DNA of 64,000 nucleotides from the NCBI RefSeq assembly GCF_049999945.1, contig NZ_JBLYUB010000006.1:1-64000 (forward strand). The letters run 5' to 3'. Each line of letters starts with the position of its first letter. The stretch's first letter is position 1. Below the pieces are notes generated by a model that had not been told where the DNA came from, made no database searches, and worked only from the letters and a program-made list of their open reading frames with translations. Made by a program: the position numbers and the translations under genes. This DNA is from Planosporangium spinosum (GTDB lineage: Bacteria; Actinomycetota; Actinomycetes; Mycobacteriales; Micromonosporaceae). Shown piece after piece: positions 24,114-31,526 of this stretch.

Positions 24114-25181
24114 ATGGTTCGGCGCAGCAGGGCGGAGATGCAGGAACACAACCGCGCCAGGGTGCTGGCCGCCGCCCGCGACGAATTCACCGAACACGGC
24201 TTCCGGGACGCCAAGATCGACCAGATCGCCGAACGGGCCGACCTGACCCGCGGTGCGGTCTACTCCAACTTCCCCAGCAAGCGCGCCCTCTACTTCGCGG
24301 TACTGACCCAGGCCGCCGAGGAGGCCGCCGACCCGCCGTACCCTCCGACCGCCGGGACGGCCGGCGCGGCACTGGCGGACTTCGCGCGCGCCTGGATGGC
24401 CCGCCTGCCGCTGTCCACCGAGGACCGGCACAGCGCGACCCGCCTGAGCCGCGATCTCATCCCCGAGATCCTGGCCGACGAACGGACCAGTCGTCCGTTC
24501 TCGCAGCTGACGAGCCTGAGCGCGATCCTGCTCGGACTGTCGCTGGAGCGGCTGGGGCCGACGAAGGCCGCGACCCGCATGGTCCGGGCGGCCGAGGTCG
24601 CCCTGACGACACTGCACGGGGCGAGCCAGCTCGCGGCGGCCGCACCGGGGTTCGGTGAGCCGTTCGCCGTGGTCCGGGCCTGCGAGGGGCTGGCCGATCT
24701 CGATCTCGACGATGCGTGGGAACCCTCCCACCTGCCGCACGTCGCCCCCGCGCGCCCCACCGACCAGGCGTGGGCCCCGCCGGCCATGATCGATGCCCTC
24801 CGCGCCGAGCCGGCACACCTGGCCCGTGACGGCGTCGTCGCGATCCTCGGCCTGCACCGCGTGGCCGCCATCGAGGAGGCGCGCCGTGCCGCGCCACCCA
24901 CCGCGGAGGTGACCGCGGTCCTCGTTACCGGCAACCCCGGCGAGCTGGGACCGCTGGCCCGCCTCTCGATCACCGAGCTACGCGGCTGTCTCCGAGCCGC
25001 CGTTCCGGCGGCAGCCTGGCCCCGGATCCAGATCGTCCACGATGAATCGGGCGTCCTCGCCGCGGCCGCGGGCGTGCCCGCATGCAGCGACGCCACCGAA
25101 AGCGCGGTACGCGTCGAGGGCGGCCGGATCGTTGCCCGCGCCGACGGCTACGGCGCGTGCCACGCGGTCGCCTCGGGGTGA
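24114..25181 (+). CDS. TetR-family regulator with extra C-terminal peroxiredoxin-like domain
   Basis: About 355 residues, much longer than a normal TetR (~200). Residues ~5-60 form the HTH (AARDEFTEHGFRDAKIDQIA, then RADLTRGAVYSNFPSKRALY). The middle helical part (~60-200) is a usual TetR ligand domain. The C-terminal ~150 residues have an alpha/beta pattern, AILGLHRVAAIEEARRA, then VTAVLVTGN, then IQIVHDESGVLAAAAGV and GGRIVARADGYGACHA, resembling the second half of an AhpC/TSA or thioredoxin fold without an obvious CxxC. It could sense redox state or a ligand. ATG 24114 has GAGGGGG just upstream. Divergent from the P450 gene. The extra domain assignment is tentative. Confidence 0.75.
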   Translation: MVRRSRAEMQEHNRARVLAAARDEFTEHGFRDAKIDQIAERADLTRGAVYSNFPSKRALYFAVLTQAAEEAADPPYPPTAGTAGAALADFARAWMARLPLSTEDRHSATRLSRDLIPEILADERTSRPFSQLTSLSAILLGLSLERLGPTKAATRMVRAAEVALTTLHGASQLAAAAPGFGEPFAVVRACEGLADLDLDDAWEPSHLPHVAPARPTDQAWAPPAMIDALRAEPAHLARDGVVAILGLHRVAAIEEARRAAPPTAEVTAVLVTGNPGELGPLARLSITELRGCLRAAVPAAAWPRIQIVHDESGVLAAAAGVPACSDATESAVRVEGGRIVARADGYGACHAVASG

Positions 25182-25236
25182 CAGCTCTTCTCCCGCACGC
25201 CGGTGCGTCCTCTCCCGCGCACCGTGGCGGGCGGGA

Positions 25237-25743
25237 TCAATCACGACCGTCGGGATCAGGTTCCATGAGCAGCCGGGCGTAGTTGGCGAGCGACCGCTGG
25301 TACCGGGGAAGGTGCGGTGCGAGCGCGCCCAGCGCGAGCGAGACGGCCTCCCGGTCGCGCCCCACGTCGACCAGCGCCAGCGCGAGGAAGGCCCGTACCG
25401 CGTCGTCGAGGTGGTCGGAGCCGGCGCCCAGCTCGGCCGTCAGCAGCGCGACGCTCTCCTCGGCCCGGCCCAGGTTGCGCAGCGAGCTGGCCATCTGGAT
25501 CACCGCGCGGCGCCGGCGCTCGCCGGTCAGGCCGCGGTCGAGGGCTTCCCGGTACAGCGGGATGGCGCGGTCGGAGTGGCCGGTCGAGTCGAACGCGGCG
25601 GCCCGTTCGAAGGGCCCGACCGCGCTGCCCGAGGGCAGCTCGGCGACCAGTGCGTCGATCAGCGCGCGGAAGTCCGCCTCGTCGTGCCGGTCGATCGACG
25701 CCCAGGCGTCGGCCAGCCGCTGTTCCCAGTCCGCGTCGATCAT
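25237..25743 (-). CDS. Tetratricopeptide-repeat protein
   Basis: A 168-residue helical protein with about three TPR-like units: FERAAAFDSTGHSDRAIPLYREAL, then RRAVIQMASSLRNLGRAEESVALL and AVRAFLALALVDVGRDREAVSLAL. This short TPR protein is widespread in actinomycetes as a probable protein-protein adaptor with no assigned role. ATG 25743 is chosen; upstream of it lies a palindromic element, so the longer frame to 25872 is rejected. Confidence 0.82.
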   Translation of the reverse strand: MIDADWEQRLADAWASIDRHDEADFRALIDALVAELPSGSAVGPFERAAAFDSTGHSDRAIPLYREALDRGLTGERRRRAVIQMASSLRNLGRAEESVALLTAELGAGSDHLDDAVRAFLALALVDVGRDREAVSLALGALAPHLPRYQRSLANYARLLMEPDPDGRD

Positions 25744-25802
25744 GGCAGCAGCCTCGCACACGTCCGCCGCCGTGACCGCCCTTTTCGATCTCCACTTTTT
25801 CC

Positions 25803-25850
25803 GATCTTGGAAACGTGGGCACCAATATTGGTGCCAAAGTTTCCAAGATC
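25803..25850. repeat. 48-bp near-perfect palindrome with GATC ends
   Basis: Left arm GATCTTGGAAACGTGGGCAC plus CAAT is followed with no loop by its complement, with two mismatches (bases 13 and 15). It lies in the 173-bp gap between the TPR and DUF397 genes. It is different in sequence from the ACAACTTCC elements but shares GATC boundaries. Confidence 0.88.
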
Positions 25851-25872
25851 CACCAGATTCGATCACACACAC

Positions 25873-25904
25873 GAAAGGTCCCGGACTTGTAGCCGGGACC
25901 TTTC
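25873..25904 (-). terminator. Hairpin terminator of the XRE-DUF397 operon
   Basis: GAAAGGTCCCGG and its complement form a perfect 12-bp stem with an 8-base loop, 13 bp beyond the DUF397 stop. Confidence 0.8.
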
Positions 25905-25916
25905 AGACATATCGGG

Positions 25917-26111
25917 TCAGAGGTCGAACTCACCGCGCTTGAAGCCGTCGACCGCCGCTTCCCACTCCGCCACCGTGAACCGCAGCACCGGACCACCGGG
26001 AACCTTGTCGTCGCCAACCTCGATCATGCCGTCGGATGCCCGGCGGACGATCATGCAGTCACTGCCGTTGCCCGAGCGACTGGGCTTCCGCCAGTTCTCG
26101 TCGAGGGGCAT
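25917..26111 (-). CDS. DUF397 small protein
   Basis: A 64-residue DUF397 protein: NWRKPSRSGNGSDCMIVRR matches the family's W-x-K-S-S-x-S-x-x-x-x-x-C-V opening, and the C-terminus has LRFTVAEWEAAVDGFKRGEF. In streptomycetes, DUF397 proteins are encoded next to WhiJ-like XRE regulators and are thought to act with or against them in developmental control. Here it lies 24 bp downstream of such a regulator on the same strand. Confidence 0.95.
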   Translation of the reverse strand: MPLDENWRKPSRSGNGSDCMIVRRASDGMIEVGDDKVPGGPVLRFTVAEWEAAVDGFKRGEFDL

Positions 26112-26135
26112 GCTCGCCGCCTCCTTGTCTACTTG

Positions 26136-26978
26136 TCACCGCAGCGCCTTCGCCGCCTCCTCGATCAGCCGGATCGACTCGTCGGGATGCAGCCCTGCGG
26201 CTCGCAGGCCGTTGAAGTGCAGCGTATACGGCCGCGCCGCGTCCCCCTCAAGGAACTGATCTCCGGTCGCGCCCTCGATGTACACCACGTCCGGGTCGTC
26301 CTCGAAGCTGAGAATCGTAAAGGCCCCGAGCATCCCGGCGTGACCACCAGCCGCGAACGGCAATACCTGGATCGTCACGTTCGACAACTGTGCCGCCTCG
26401 ATCAACCGCTCCAGTTGAGGCCGCATGACGGCCGGGCCACCGACCACTCGTCGGACGACAGCCTCATCGAGGATTGCCCAGAAGCGCAACCCGGCCGCGA
26501 GGCGACCTTGGCGCTCCATCCGAACCTGAACGCGGCGGTCCAGTTGTACTGTCGGCAGATCGGGCCGCGCGGCACGGATGACCGCCCGAGCGTAGTCCTC
26601 GGTCTGCAGCAGACCGGGTACCACGAGCGCGGCATGGGTCAGCACTTCCGCAGCGCTGTCCTCGAAGCCGATGAAGGTGGCGTACCCGCTGTCGATCACG
26701 CTGGCATACGTACTCCACCAACTGCGCGTCCGGCCTTCCCTGGCCATCTGCTCCAGGTCGACGCGGATCGGGTCGTCGGGCTTCACGCTGTAGAGGTCGA
26801 GCAGTTCCCGGACCGTCTTTGCCCGGATACCGCCGCGTCCCAGTTCGAACCGACTGATGGTCTGGGCGGTCACCTCCAGGTGCGCCGCTGCCTCGTCGCG
26901 CGTCTTCCCGGCCGCCTCACGGATTTCGCGAAGCCGCATGCCCAGCCGTCGCCGCTTGACGGTCGACCCGTCCGCCAT
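26136..26978 (-). CDS. WhiJ-like XRE regulator with DUF5753 domain
   Basis: A 280-residue regulator. HTH at ~12-65 (LREIREAAGKTRDEAAAHLE, then VTAQTISRFELGRGGI). The remainder is the DUF5753 domain with the hallmark ARVVPGLLQTEDYARAV-like stretch (VVPGLLQTEDYARAVI), QVRMERQGRL and FTILSFEDDPDVVYIEG. DUF5753 often senses an unknown signal. ATG 26978 has a GAGGGGGA site; the frame extends upstream but covers the promoter. Operonic with DUF397 and divergent from a string of small Cys-rich genes. Confidence 0.93.
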   Translation of the reverse strand: MADGSTVKRRRLGMRLREIREAAGKTRDEAAAHLEVTAQTISRFELGRGGIRAKTVRELLDLYSVKPDDPIRVDLEQMAREGRTRSWWSTYASVIDSGYATFIGFEDSAAEVLTHAALVVPGLLQTEDYARAVIRAARPDLPTVQLDRRVQVRMERQGRLAAGLRFWAILDEAVVRRVVGGPAVMRPQLERLIEAAQLSNVTIQVLPFAAGGHAGMLGAFTILSFEDDPDVVYIEGATGDQFLEGDAARPYTLHFNGLRAAGLHPDESIRLIEEAAKALR

Positions 26979-27181
26979 GCCCGTCCCCCTCGCTCGCCCG
27001 ATGGCGCGGCCATTTTCCGCCACCGAACCGGTTTGCACAACGGTTAGCAATGTCCACGCCAACCAATTGCGCGCACAGTTTTTGCGTGGCAACCTGTGCG
27101 TGCCCGAACGAGGCGCAGCGAACAAGACTGATCCGTCTTCGGAGACGGACACGTCCGCTCACCCCGGTCAGGGCCCAGAAC

Positions 27182-27257
27182 GGGAGCGTGACGGCCGCCA
27201 GAGGCGGGGCACGCAGGCCGAAACCGTCGCCCCGGCGGCGCTGGCCGTCACGCTCCC
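27182..27257. repeat. Long-range perfect 15-bp inverted repeat
   Basis: GGGAGCGTGACGGCC (27182-27196) and its complement (27243-27257) are separated by a G/C-rich 46-bp loop. It lies in the ~350-bp divergent region between the XRE gene and the small-gene string, and could be an operator pair or a structured leader RNA. Confidence 0.7.
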
Positions 27258-27261
27258 CCGC

Positions 27262-27313
27262 CAGCACGAGAACCCAGCACGAGAACCCAGCACGAGGACC
27301 CGGCACGAGGACT
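27262..27313. repeat. 13-bp tandem repeat, four units
   Basis: Units CAGCACGAGAACC (twice identical), CAGCACGAGGACC and CGGCACGAGGACT run directly up to the ribosome site of the 27328 gene. The 13-bp period is not a multiple of three, consistent with non-coding leader sequence. Confidence 0.88.
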
Positions 27314-27327
27314 GAGGAGGTCCGTCC

Positions 27328-27513
27328 GTGTGGTCACGGTGGAAAGGACGCCGAGCGAGGCGACAGATCGAGGCACCGGCTCCCGCGCCCGCGCCGACCC
27401 AGACCCCGGTCGAGCGTCCGGCCTGGGCGGACGCGGCGACCGCGCAGTACGACACCGTCGATCCGGTACGGCCGTACGTGAAGCCGTACGTGATCCGGGA
27501 GTGCGACGGGTGA
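27328..27513 (+). CDS. Small protein of the XRE/DUF397 neighbourhood (61 aa)
   Basis: Begins WSRWKGRRARRQIEAPAP with a basic N-terminus and a Pro/Ala linker, ending VRPYVKPYVIRECDG. Short proteins with a (V/L)RPYV ending occur beside XRE-DUF397 pairs in actinomycetes; function unknown. GTG 27328 has GAGGAGG 7 bp upstream. It overlaps the next gene by 4 bp (GTGA), so it is the first gene of an operon. Confidence 0.7.
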   Translation: MWSRWKGRRARRQIEAPAPAPAPTQTPVERPAWADAATAQYDTVDPVRPYVKPYVIRECDG

Positions 27514-27680
27514 GCGGCGACGACGCGGCTACGGCCGCGCGGCGTACCGCCGAGGTACACGTACGCGACCGCTCCGGGTTGTGCCGAGGATGCCTGGAGC
27601 TGTGGGGACACCTGACGCCGTACCCGTGCACCGTCGCGGTGTGGGCGGCGTATCTCCTGGCCGGGAGGTCGCCATGCTGA
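27510..27680 (+). CDS. Small Cys-rich protein (56 aa)
   Basis: The sequence TAEVHVRDRSGLCRGCLELW then GHLTPYPC contains a CxxC and a third Cys, with a fourth at the C-terminus, suggesting a small zinc-binding fold. The GTG overlaps the previous stop and the stop overlaps the next ATG by 7 bp, so this is a tightly coupled operon. Such proteins recur next to XRE/DUF397 genes in Micromonosporaceae-like genomes; no function is known. Confidence 0.7.
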   Translation: MSGDDAATAARRTAEVHVRDRSGLCRGCLELWGHLTPYPCTVAVWAAYLLAGRSPC

Positions 27681-28159
27681 CCGGTCACCGTCCCCGGCGC
27701 CCGGACTGGCACTGCGCGGCCTGCCGGGAGGAGTGGCCGTGCCTCGGTGCCCGCGCCGAACTCCTCACCGAGTACGCCGACGCCCGGGCCAGCCTGGCCA
27801 TGTACCTCACCGCCCAGCTGACGGACGCGGTCATCGACCTGGGGCGCCCGCTCGACGTCGACCTGTACGACCGCTTCCTGAGTTGGATACGGCCACGCGA
27901 GCCCCGGCCATCGTGGCTCACCCCGTCGCGGAGCACCGTCCACAACCGGTTCGACCTCGTCCGCCGGGCCTGGGCGGTCCTGTGCGAACACGTACCCGAC
28001 CCGGGCACGGCCCGCTGTGCCGCGTGCGGCGCCGACCGCTGCCCGCGCCGCGCCACCGCGATCAGGATCCTGTACTCCCGCTACAGCTCCCTGCCCGGTC
28101 GGCGCCCGTGCCCGGCGGCCGACGTACCGCGTCGCGGCACGCAAGGCAGACTGGGCGGC
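27674..28159 (+). CDS. Cys-rich protein continuing without a stop into the NHL/thioredoxin gene
   Basis: From ATG 27674, the first ~85 residues (RPDWHCAACREEWPCLGARAELL, later DLYDRFLSWIRP) match a small Cys-rich family commonly found here. A second motif ARCAACGADRCPRRA follows at ~115-130. There is no stop before 30013, so the frame runs through PCPAADVPRRGTQGRLGG straight into the start of the next gene. Either the native stop was lost and a ~780-residue fusion is made, or translation restarts at 28160. The end given here is the last codon before that ATG. The pairing of a zinc-ribbon-like head with a thioredoxin domain is unusual. Confidence 0.6.
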
Positions 28160-30013
28160 ATGACCGAGCACCTCCGCACCCCTCGCGTACGCGCCCCCGA
28201 GCTACGTGGCCGCGCCTGGCTGAACACCGGCGGCACCACGTTGACCCTGGCCGACCTGCGCGGAAAGCTGGTCCTGCTCGATTTCTGGACATTTTGCTGC
28301 ATCAATTGTCTCCATGTCCTTGACGAGCTGCGTCCGGTCGAGGAGAAGTACGCCGACGTGCTCGTCACCATCGGTGTGCACTCGCCGAAGTTCGAGCACG
28401 AGAAGGACCCGGCGGCCCTCGCCGCCGCCGTCGAGCGGTACGGCGTGGCCCACCCGGTCCTCGACGACCCGACGCTGCGGATGTGGCAGGAGTACGCGGC
28501 GAAGGCCTGGCCGACGCTGACCCTGATCGACCCGGAGGGGTACGTCGTCGGATCGATGGCCGGCGAGGGGCACGCCGAGGGGCTGTCGCGGCTGCTGGAC
28601 GAGCTGATCGCCGAGCACGGGGCGAAGGGGACGCTGCGCCGGGGCGGAGCTTTCACCGTACCCACCGATGAACCACCCACGGCGCTGCGCTTCCCCGGCA
28701 AGGCGGCGGTGCTCGACGGCGGGACGCTGCTGGTCGCCGACTCGGCCAACCACTCCCTCGTGGAGCTGGCGGCGGACGGGGAGACGGTACTGCGCCGCAT
28801 CGGCACCGGCACCCGGGGCCGCGCCGACGGCAAGCCGACCGTCGCGCAGTTCTCCGAGCCCGGCGGCGTGTGCGTGCTGCCCCCACGGGTGGCCGAGCTG
28901 GCCGGCTACGACGTCGTCGTGGCCGACACCGTCAACCACCTGCTGCGCGGGGTACGCCTGGACACCGGCGAGGTGTCGACCGTCGCGGGCAGCGGCCGGC
29001 AGTGGCGCGGCACGGTCGACTTCGGTACCCACGACTCCCTCGCGGTCGACCTGTCGTCGCCGTGGGACGTGGCGTACTTCGACGGCAAGGTCGTCATCGC
29101 CATGGCCGGCATCCACCAGCTGTGGTGGTTCGACCCGGTGACCCGGACGGCGGGCGGGTACGCCGGTACGACCGTGGAGGCGCTGCGCGACGGGCCGCTG
29201 CACGAGGTGTGGATGGCGCAGCCGTCGGGGCTGTCGACGTCGCCGGACGGCACGAAGCTGTGGGTCGCCGACAGCGAGTCGAGCGCGCTGCGCTGGGTGG
29301 AAGCCGACGGCGAGAGCGGCGGCGAGCTGCACACGGCGGTCGGGCAGGGGCTGTTCGACTTCGGTCACGTCGACGGTCCGGCGGCCGAGGCGCTGCTGCA
29401 GCACCCGCTCGGCGTGCTCGCCCTCGCCGACGGCACCGTCCTGGTCGCCGACACCTACAACGGCGCGGTCCGCCGCTACGACCCGGCCACCGGTCAGGTG
29501 ACCACGGTGGCGACCGGCCTGGCCGAGCCGAGCGACCTGGTCGCCACGGCCGGAGGCGAGGTGTTCGTGGTCGAGTCGGCCGCGCACCGCCTGGTCCGGA
29601 TCGCCCCGGACGCGGTCGTCGGCGACGTCGCGGGGGCGCGGCAGCGTACCGAGCGGCCGGTCACCGACCTGGCGCCCGGCGAACTCGTCCTCGACGTGGT
29701 GTTCTCACCGGCGCCCGGGCAGAAGCTGGACGACTCGTTCGGGCCGCCGACCCGCCTGGTGGTGTCGGCGTCCCCGCCCGACCTGCTGGTCGAGGGGGTC
29801 GGCGAGGGCACCGACCTGCGCCGGCGGCTGGTCATCTCCGACTCCGTACCCGCCGGCGTGCTCCAGGTGGTCGCCCAGGCCGCCACCTGCGACGCCGACG
29901 TCGCGCACGCCGCCTGCCACCTGACGCGCCAGGACTGGGGTGTACCGGTGCGGATCGTCGCGGGCGGCGCGACCCGGCTGCCGCTGGTCCTGCGCGGCCT
30001 CGACAACGGCTGA
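28160..30013 (+). CDS. NHL-repeat / thioredoxin-domain protein (NHLRC2-like)
   Basis: About 617 residues. Residues ~15-165 are a TlpA/AhpC-type thioredoxin domain with KLVLLDFWTFCCINCLHVLDE, whose CINC is preceded by another Cys. This is followed by a six-bladed NHL beta-propeller (~170-500; blades such as LLVADSANHSLVELA, VVVADTVNHLLRGV, LWVADSESSALRWV, VLVADTYNGAVRRY) and a C-terminal beta domain. It resembles human NHLRC2 and bacterial homologues, whose role is unclear. ATG 28160 is the natural start of this family. The upstream gene is fused in frame. Confidence 0.9.
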   Translation: MTEHLRTPRVRAPELRGRAWLNTGGTTLTLADLRGKLVLLDFWTFCCINCLHVLDELRPVEEKYADVLVTIGVHSPKFEHEKDPAALAAAVERYGVAHPVLDDPTLRMWQEYAAKAWPTLTLIDPEGYVVGSMAGEGHAEGLSRLLDELIAEHGAKGTLRRGGAFTVPTDEPPTALRFPGKAAVLDGGTLLVADSANHSLVELAADGETVLRRIGTGTRGRADGKPTVAQFSEPGGVCVLPPRVAELAGYDVVVADTVNHLLRGVRLDTGEVSTVAGSGRQWRGTVDFGTHDSLAVDLSSPWDVAYFDGKVVIAMAGIHQLWWFDPVTRTAGGYAGTTVEALRDGPLHEVWMAQPSGLSTSPDGTKLWVADSESSALRWVEADGESGGELHTAVGQGLFDFGHVDGPAAEALLQHPLGVLALADGTVLVADTYNGAVRRYDPATGQVTTVATGLAEPSDLVATAGGEVFVVESAAHRLVRIAPDAVVGDVAGARQRTERPVTDLAPGELVLDVVFSPAPGQKLDDSFGPPTRLVVSASPPDLLVEGVGEGTDLRRRLVISDSVPAGVLQVVAQAATCDADVAHAACHLTRQDWGVPVRIVAGGATRLPLVLRGLDNG

Positions 30014-30020
30014 GCCCGGG

Positions 30021-30863
30021 TCAGGCGAGCCGGAACCGGACCCGATCCCCCGGCCTGGCCTGCGCCAGCAGGGGCAGGTCGGCGTCGTCGACTACCCCGA
30101 CCACCGGGTACCCGCCGGTGGTCGGGTGGTCGGCGAGGAACACCAGCGGCTGGCCGTTCGCCGGCACCTGCACCGCGCCGAGCACGATCCCCTCGCTGGG
30201 CAGCTCACCGGCGACCGCGCGGGTCAGACCCCGCCCGGTGAGCCGGGCGCCGACCCGGTTGCTGTTCACATCGATCGTGTACCCGTGCCGGAACAGTTCG
30301 GTCGGGTCGGTGAACCAGTCGTCGCGGGGGCCGAGCCGGACCCGCAGCACCAGATCGCCGCGCGGCACGGAGACCGGTACGAAGTCCACCGGGGCAGGGT
30401 CCCCGGCCGGCTCGCCGAGCGGCAGCTCGTCGCCGTCGCGCAACGGCCGTGGCCCGAGTCCGGACAGGGTGTCCGTGCTGCGGCTGCCCAGGACCGCCGG
30501 TACGTCGACGCCACCGGCGACCGCGAGGTACGAGCGCACCCCGTACCGGGCCGGGCCGACCTCGACGGCGGCGCCCGCGGGCACCGGCACGGCGGCGCCG
30601 ACCGGGGCCGGCCGGCCGGCGACGGTGAGCGCGGCGTCGGCGCCGGTCAGGGCGACCGTCGTGGCCCGTGCCAGCCGCAACGCGCAGCCGGCGGCGGTGA
30701 TCTCCAGCCCGGCCGCACCGTCGGGGTTGCCGATGAGCCGGTTGGCCAGGCGCAGCGCCGGAGTGTCCAGGGCACCCGACACCGGCACTCCGAGGTGCGC
30801 CCAGCCGGGCCGGCCGAGGTCCTGGATCGTCGTCAGCGGGCCGGCCCGCAGCACGGTGATCAC
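30021..30863 (-). CDS. pxpC: 5-oxoprolinase subunit C / biotin-dependent carboxyltransferase family
   Basis: A 280-residue KipA/PxpC-type protein. VLRAGPLTTIQDLGRPGWAHLGV is the signature N-terminus; SGALDTPALRLANRLIGNPDGAAGLE and GYTIDVNSNRVGARLTG are also diagnostic, as is FLADHPTTGGYPVVGVV. With PxpA and PxpB it forms ATP-dependent 5-oxoprolinase, recycling 5-oxoproline to glutamate. GTG 30863 overlaps the pxpB stop by 4 bp. No pxpA gene is seen beside it. Confidence 0.92.
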   Translation of the reverse strand: MITVLRAGPLTTIQDLGRPGWAHLGVPVSGALDTPALRLANRLIGNPDGAAGLEITAAGCALRLARATTVALTGADAALTVAGRPAPVGAAVPVPAGAAVEVGPARYGVRSYLAVAGGVDVPAVLGSRSTDTLSGLGPRPLRDGDELPLGEPAGDPAPVDFVPVSVPRGDLVLRVRLGPRDDWFTDPTELFRHGYTIDVNSNRVGARLTGRGLTRAVAGELPSEGIVLGAVQVPANGQPLVFLADHPTTGGYPVVGVVDDADLPLLAQARPGDRVRFRLA

Positions 30864-31453
30864 GCCGTGAACCTGACCCGGGCGCCGGGTACGAGCAGGG
30901 CCGGAGGCCGGGCGTCCACGTCGAACAGGCGCGCCCCGGTACGCCCGACCAGCAGCCAGCCGCCGGGCGACGCGGTCGGGTAGATCCCGGCGTACGGTCC
31001 GGCCAGGCCGACCGAGCCGGCCGGCACACGGGTACGTGGGGTGTCCAGCCGGGGCACCGCCAGCTCCGGCGGCAGCCCGGTCAGGTACGCGAAGCCGGGC
31101 GCGAAGCCACTGAACGCCACCCGGAACTCGGTGGCGCACAGCCGGCCGACGACGTCGTCGCCGTCGCAGCCCCAGTGACCGGCGACCGTGGCGAGGTCGG
31201 GCCCGTCGAAGGTCACCGGGATCTCGATCAGGCGGTCCGACCGGCGGTAGGTACCGGCAGTCGGAAGCCAGCCGCGCAGGCTCGGCATGAGTGCCGCGGG
31301 ATCGGGTACGCCGTCAACCAGTACGGTCCGGGCGCCGGGGACGATGTCGCGGGCCGTCAGCTCGCCGCGGTTCCGGCGCCGGACCAGTTCGGCGTGCCAG
31401 GCCAGCGGATCGTCCACTTCGATCAACAGCGCGTGGGCACCGACCGACCGCAT
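30860..31453 (-). CDS. pxpB: 5-oxoprolinase subunit B / KipI-like
   Basis: A 197-residue KipI/PxpB protein: AHALLIEVDDPLAWHAELVR at the N-terminus, then TYRRSDRLIEIPVTFDGPDL, FSGFAPGFAYLTGLP and VPAGSVGLAGPYAGIYPTASPGGW. It partners with PxpC in 5-oxoproline hydrolysis. ATG 31453 is chosen from domain alignment; the ribosome site is weak. It is divergent from the TrhA gene across a palindrome-bearing promoter region. Confidence 0.92.
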   Translation of the reverse strand: MRSVGAHALLIEVDDPLAWHAELVRRRNRGELTARDIVPGARTVLVDGVPDPAALMPSLRGWLPTAGTYRRSDRLIEIPVTFDGPDLATVAGHWGCDGDDVVGRLCATEFRVAFSGFAPGFAYLTGLPPELAVPRLDTPRTRVPAGSVGLAGPYAGIYPTASPGGWLLVGRTGARLFDVDARPPALLVPGARVRFTA

Positions 31454-31503
31454 GTTCACCACAACGAAATCTTGCGTGGTCCAGCTCACGAGGACCAAGT
31501 AAC

Positions 31504-31518
31504 CTACGGTACCGTAAC
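31504..31518. promoter_or_regulatory. TACGGTACCGTA palindrome in the pxpB/trhA divergent region
   Basis: A perfect 12-bp palindrome at 31505-31516 extends to CCTAC-GGTACC-GTAAC, 9 bp before the TrhA ATG. The right arm matches the GTTAC-N6-GTAAC operator found at three other sites, but the left is degenerate. It is a plausible regulator site overlapping a short leader. Confidence 0.45.
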
Positions 31519-31526
31519 CTTTGGGA

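Noticed and set aside
27581..27673. Start of the NHL-fusion frame at 27581
   Set aside because: That codon lies within the 27510 gene and has no ribosome site; ATG 27674 is the natural start of the small Cys-rich protein.
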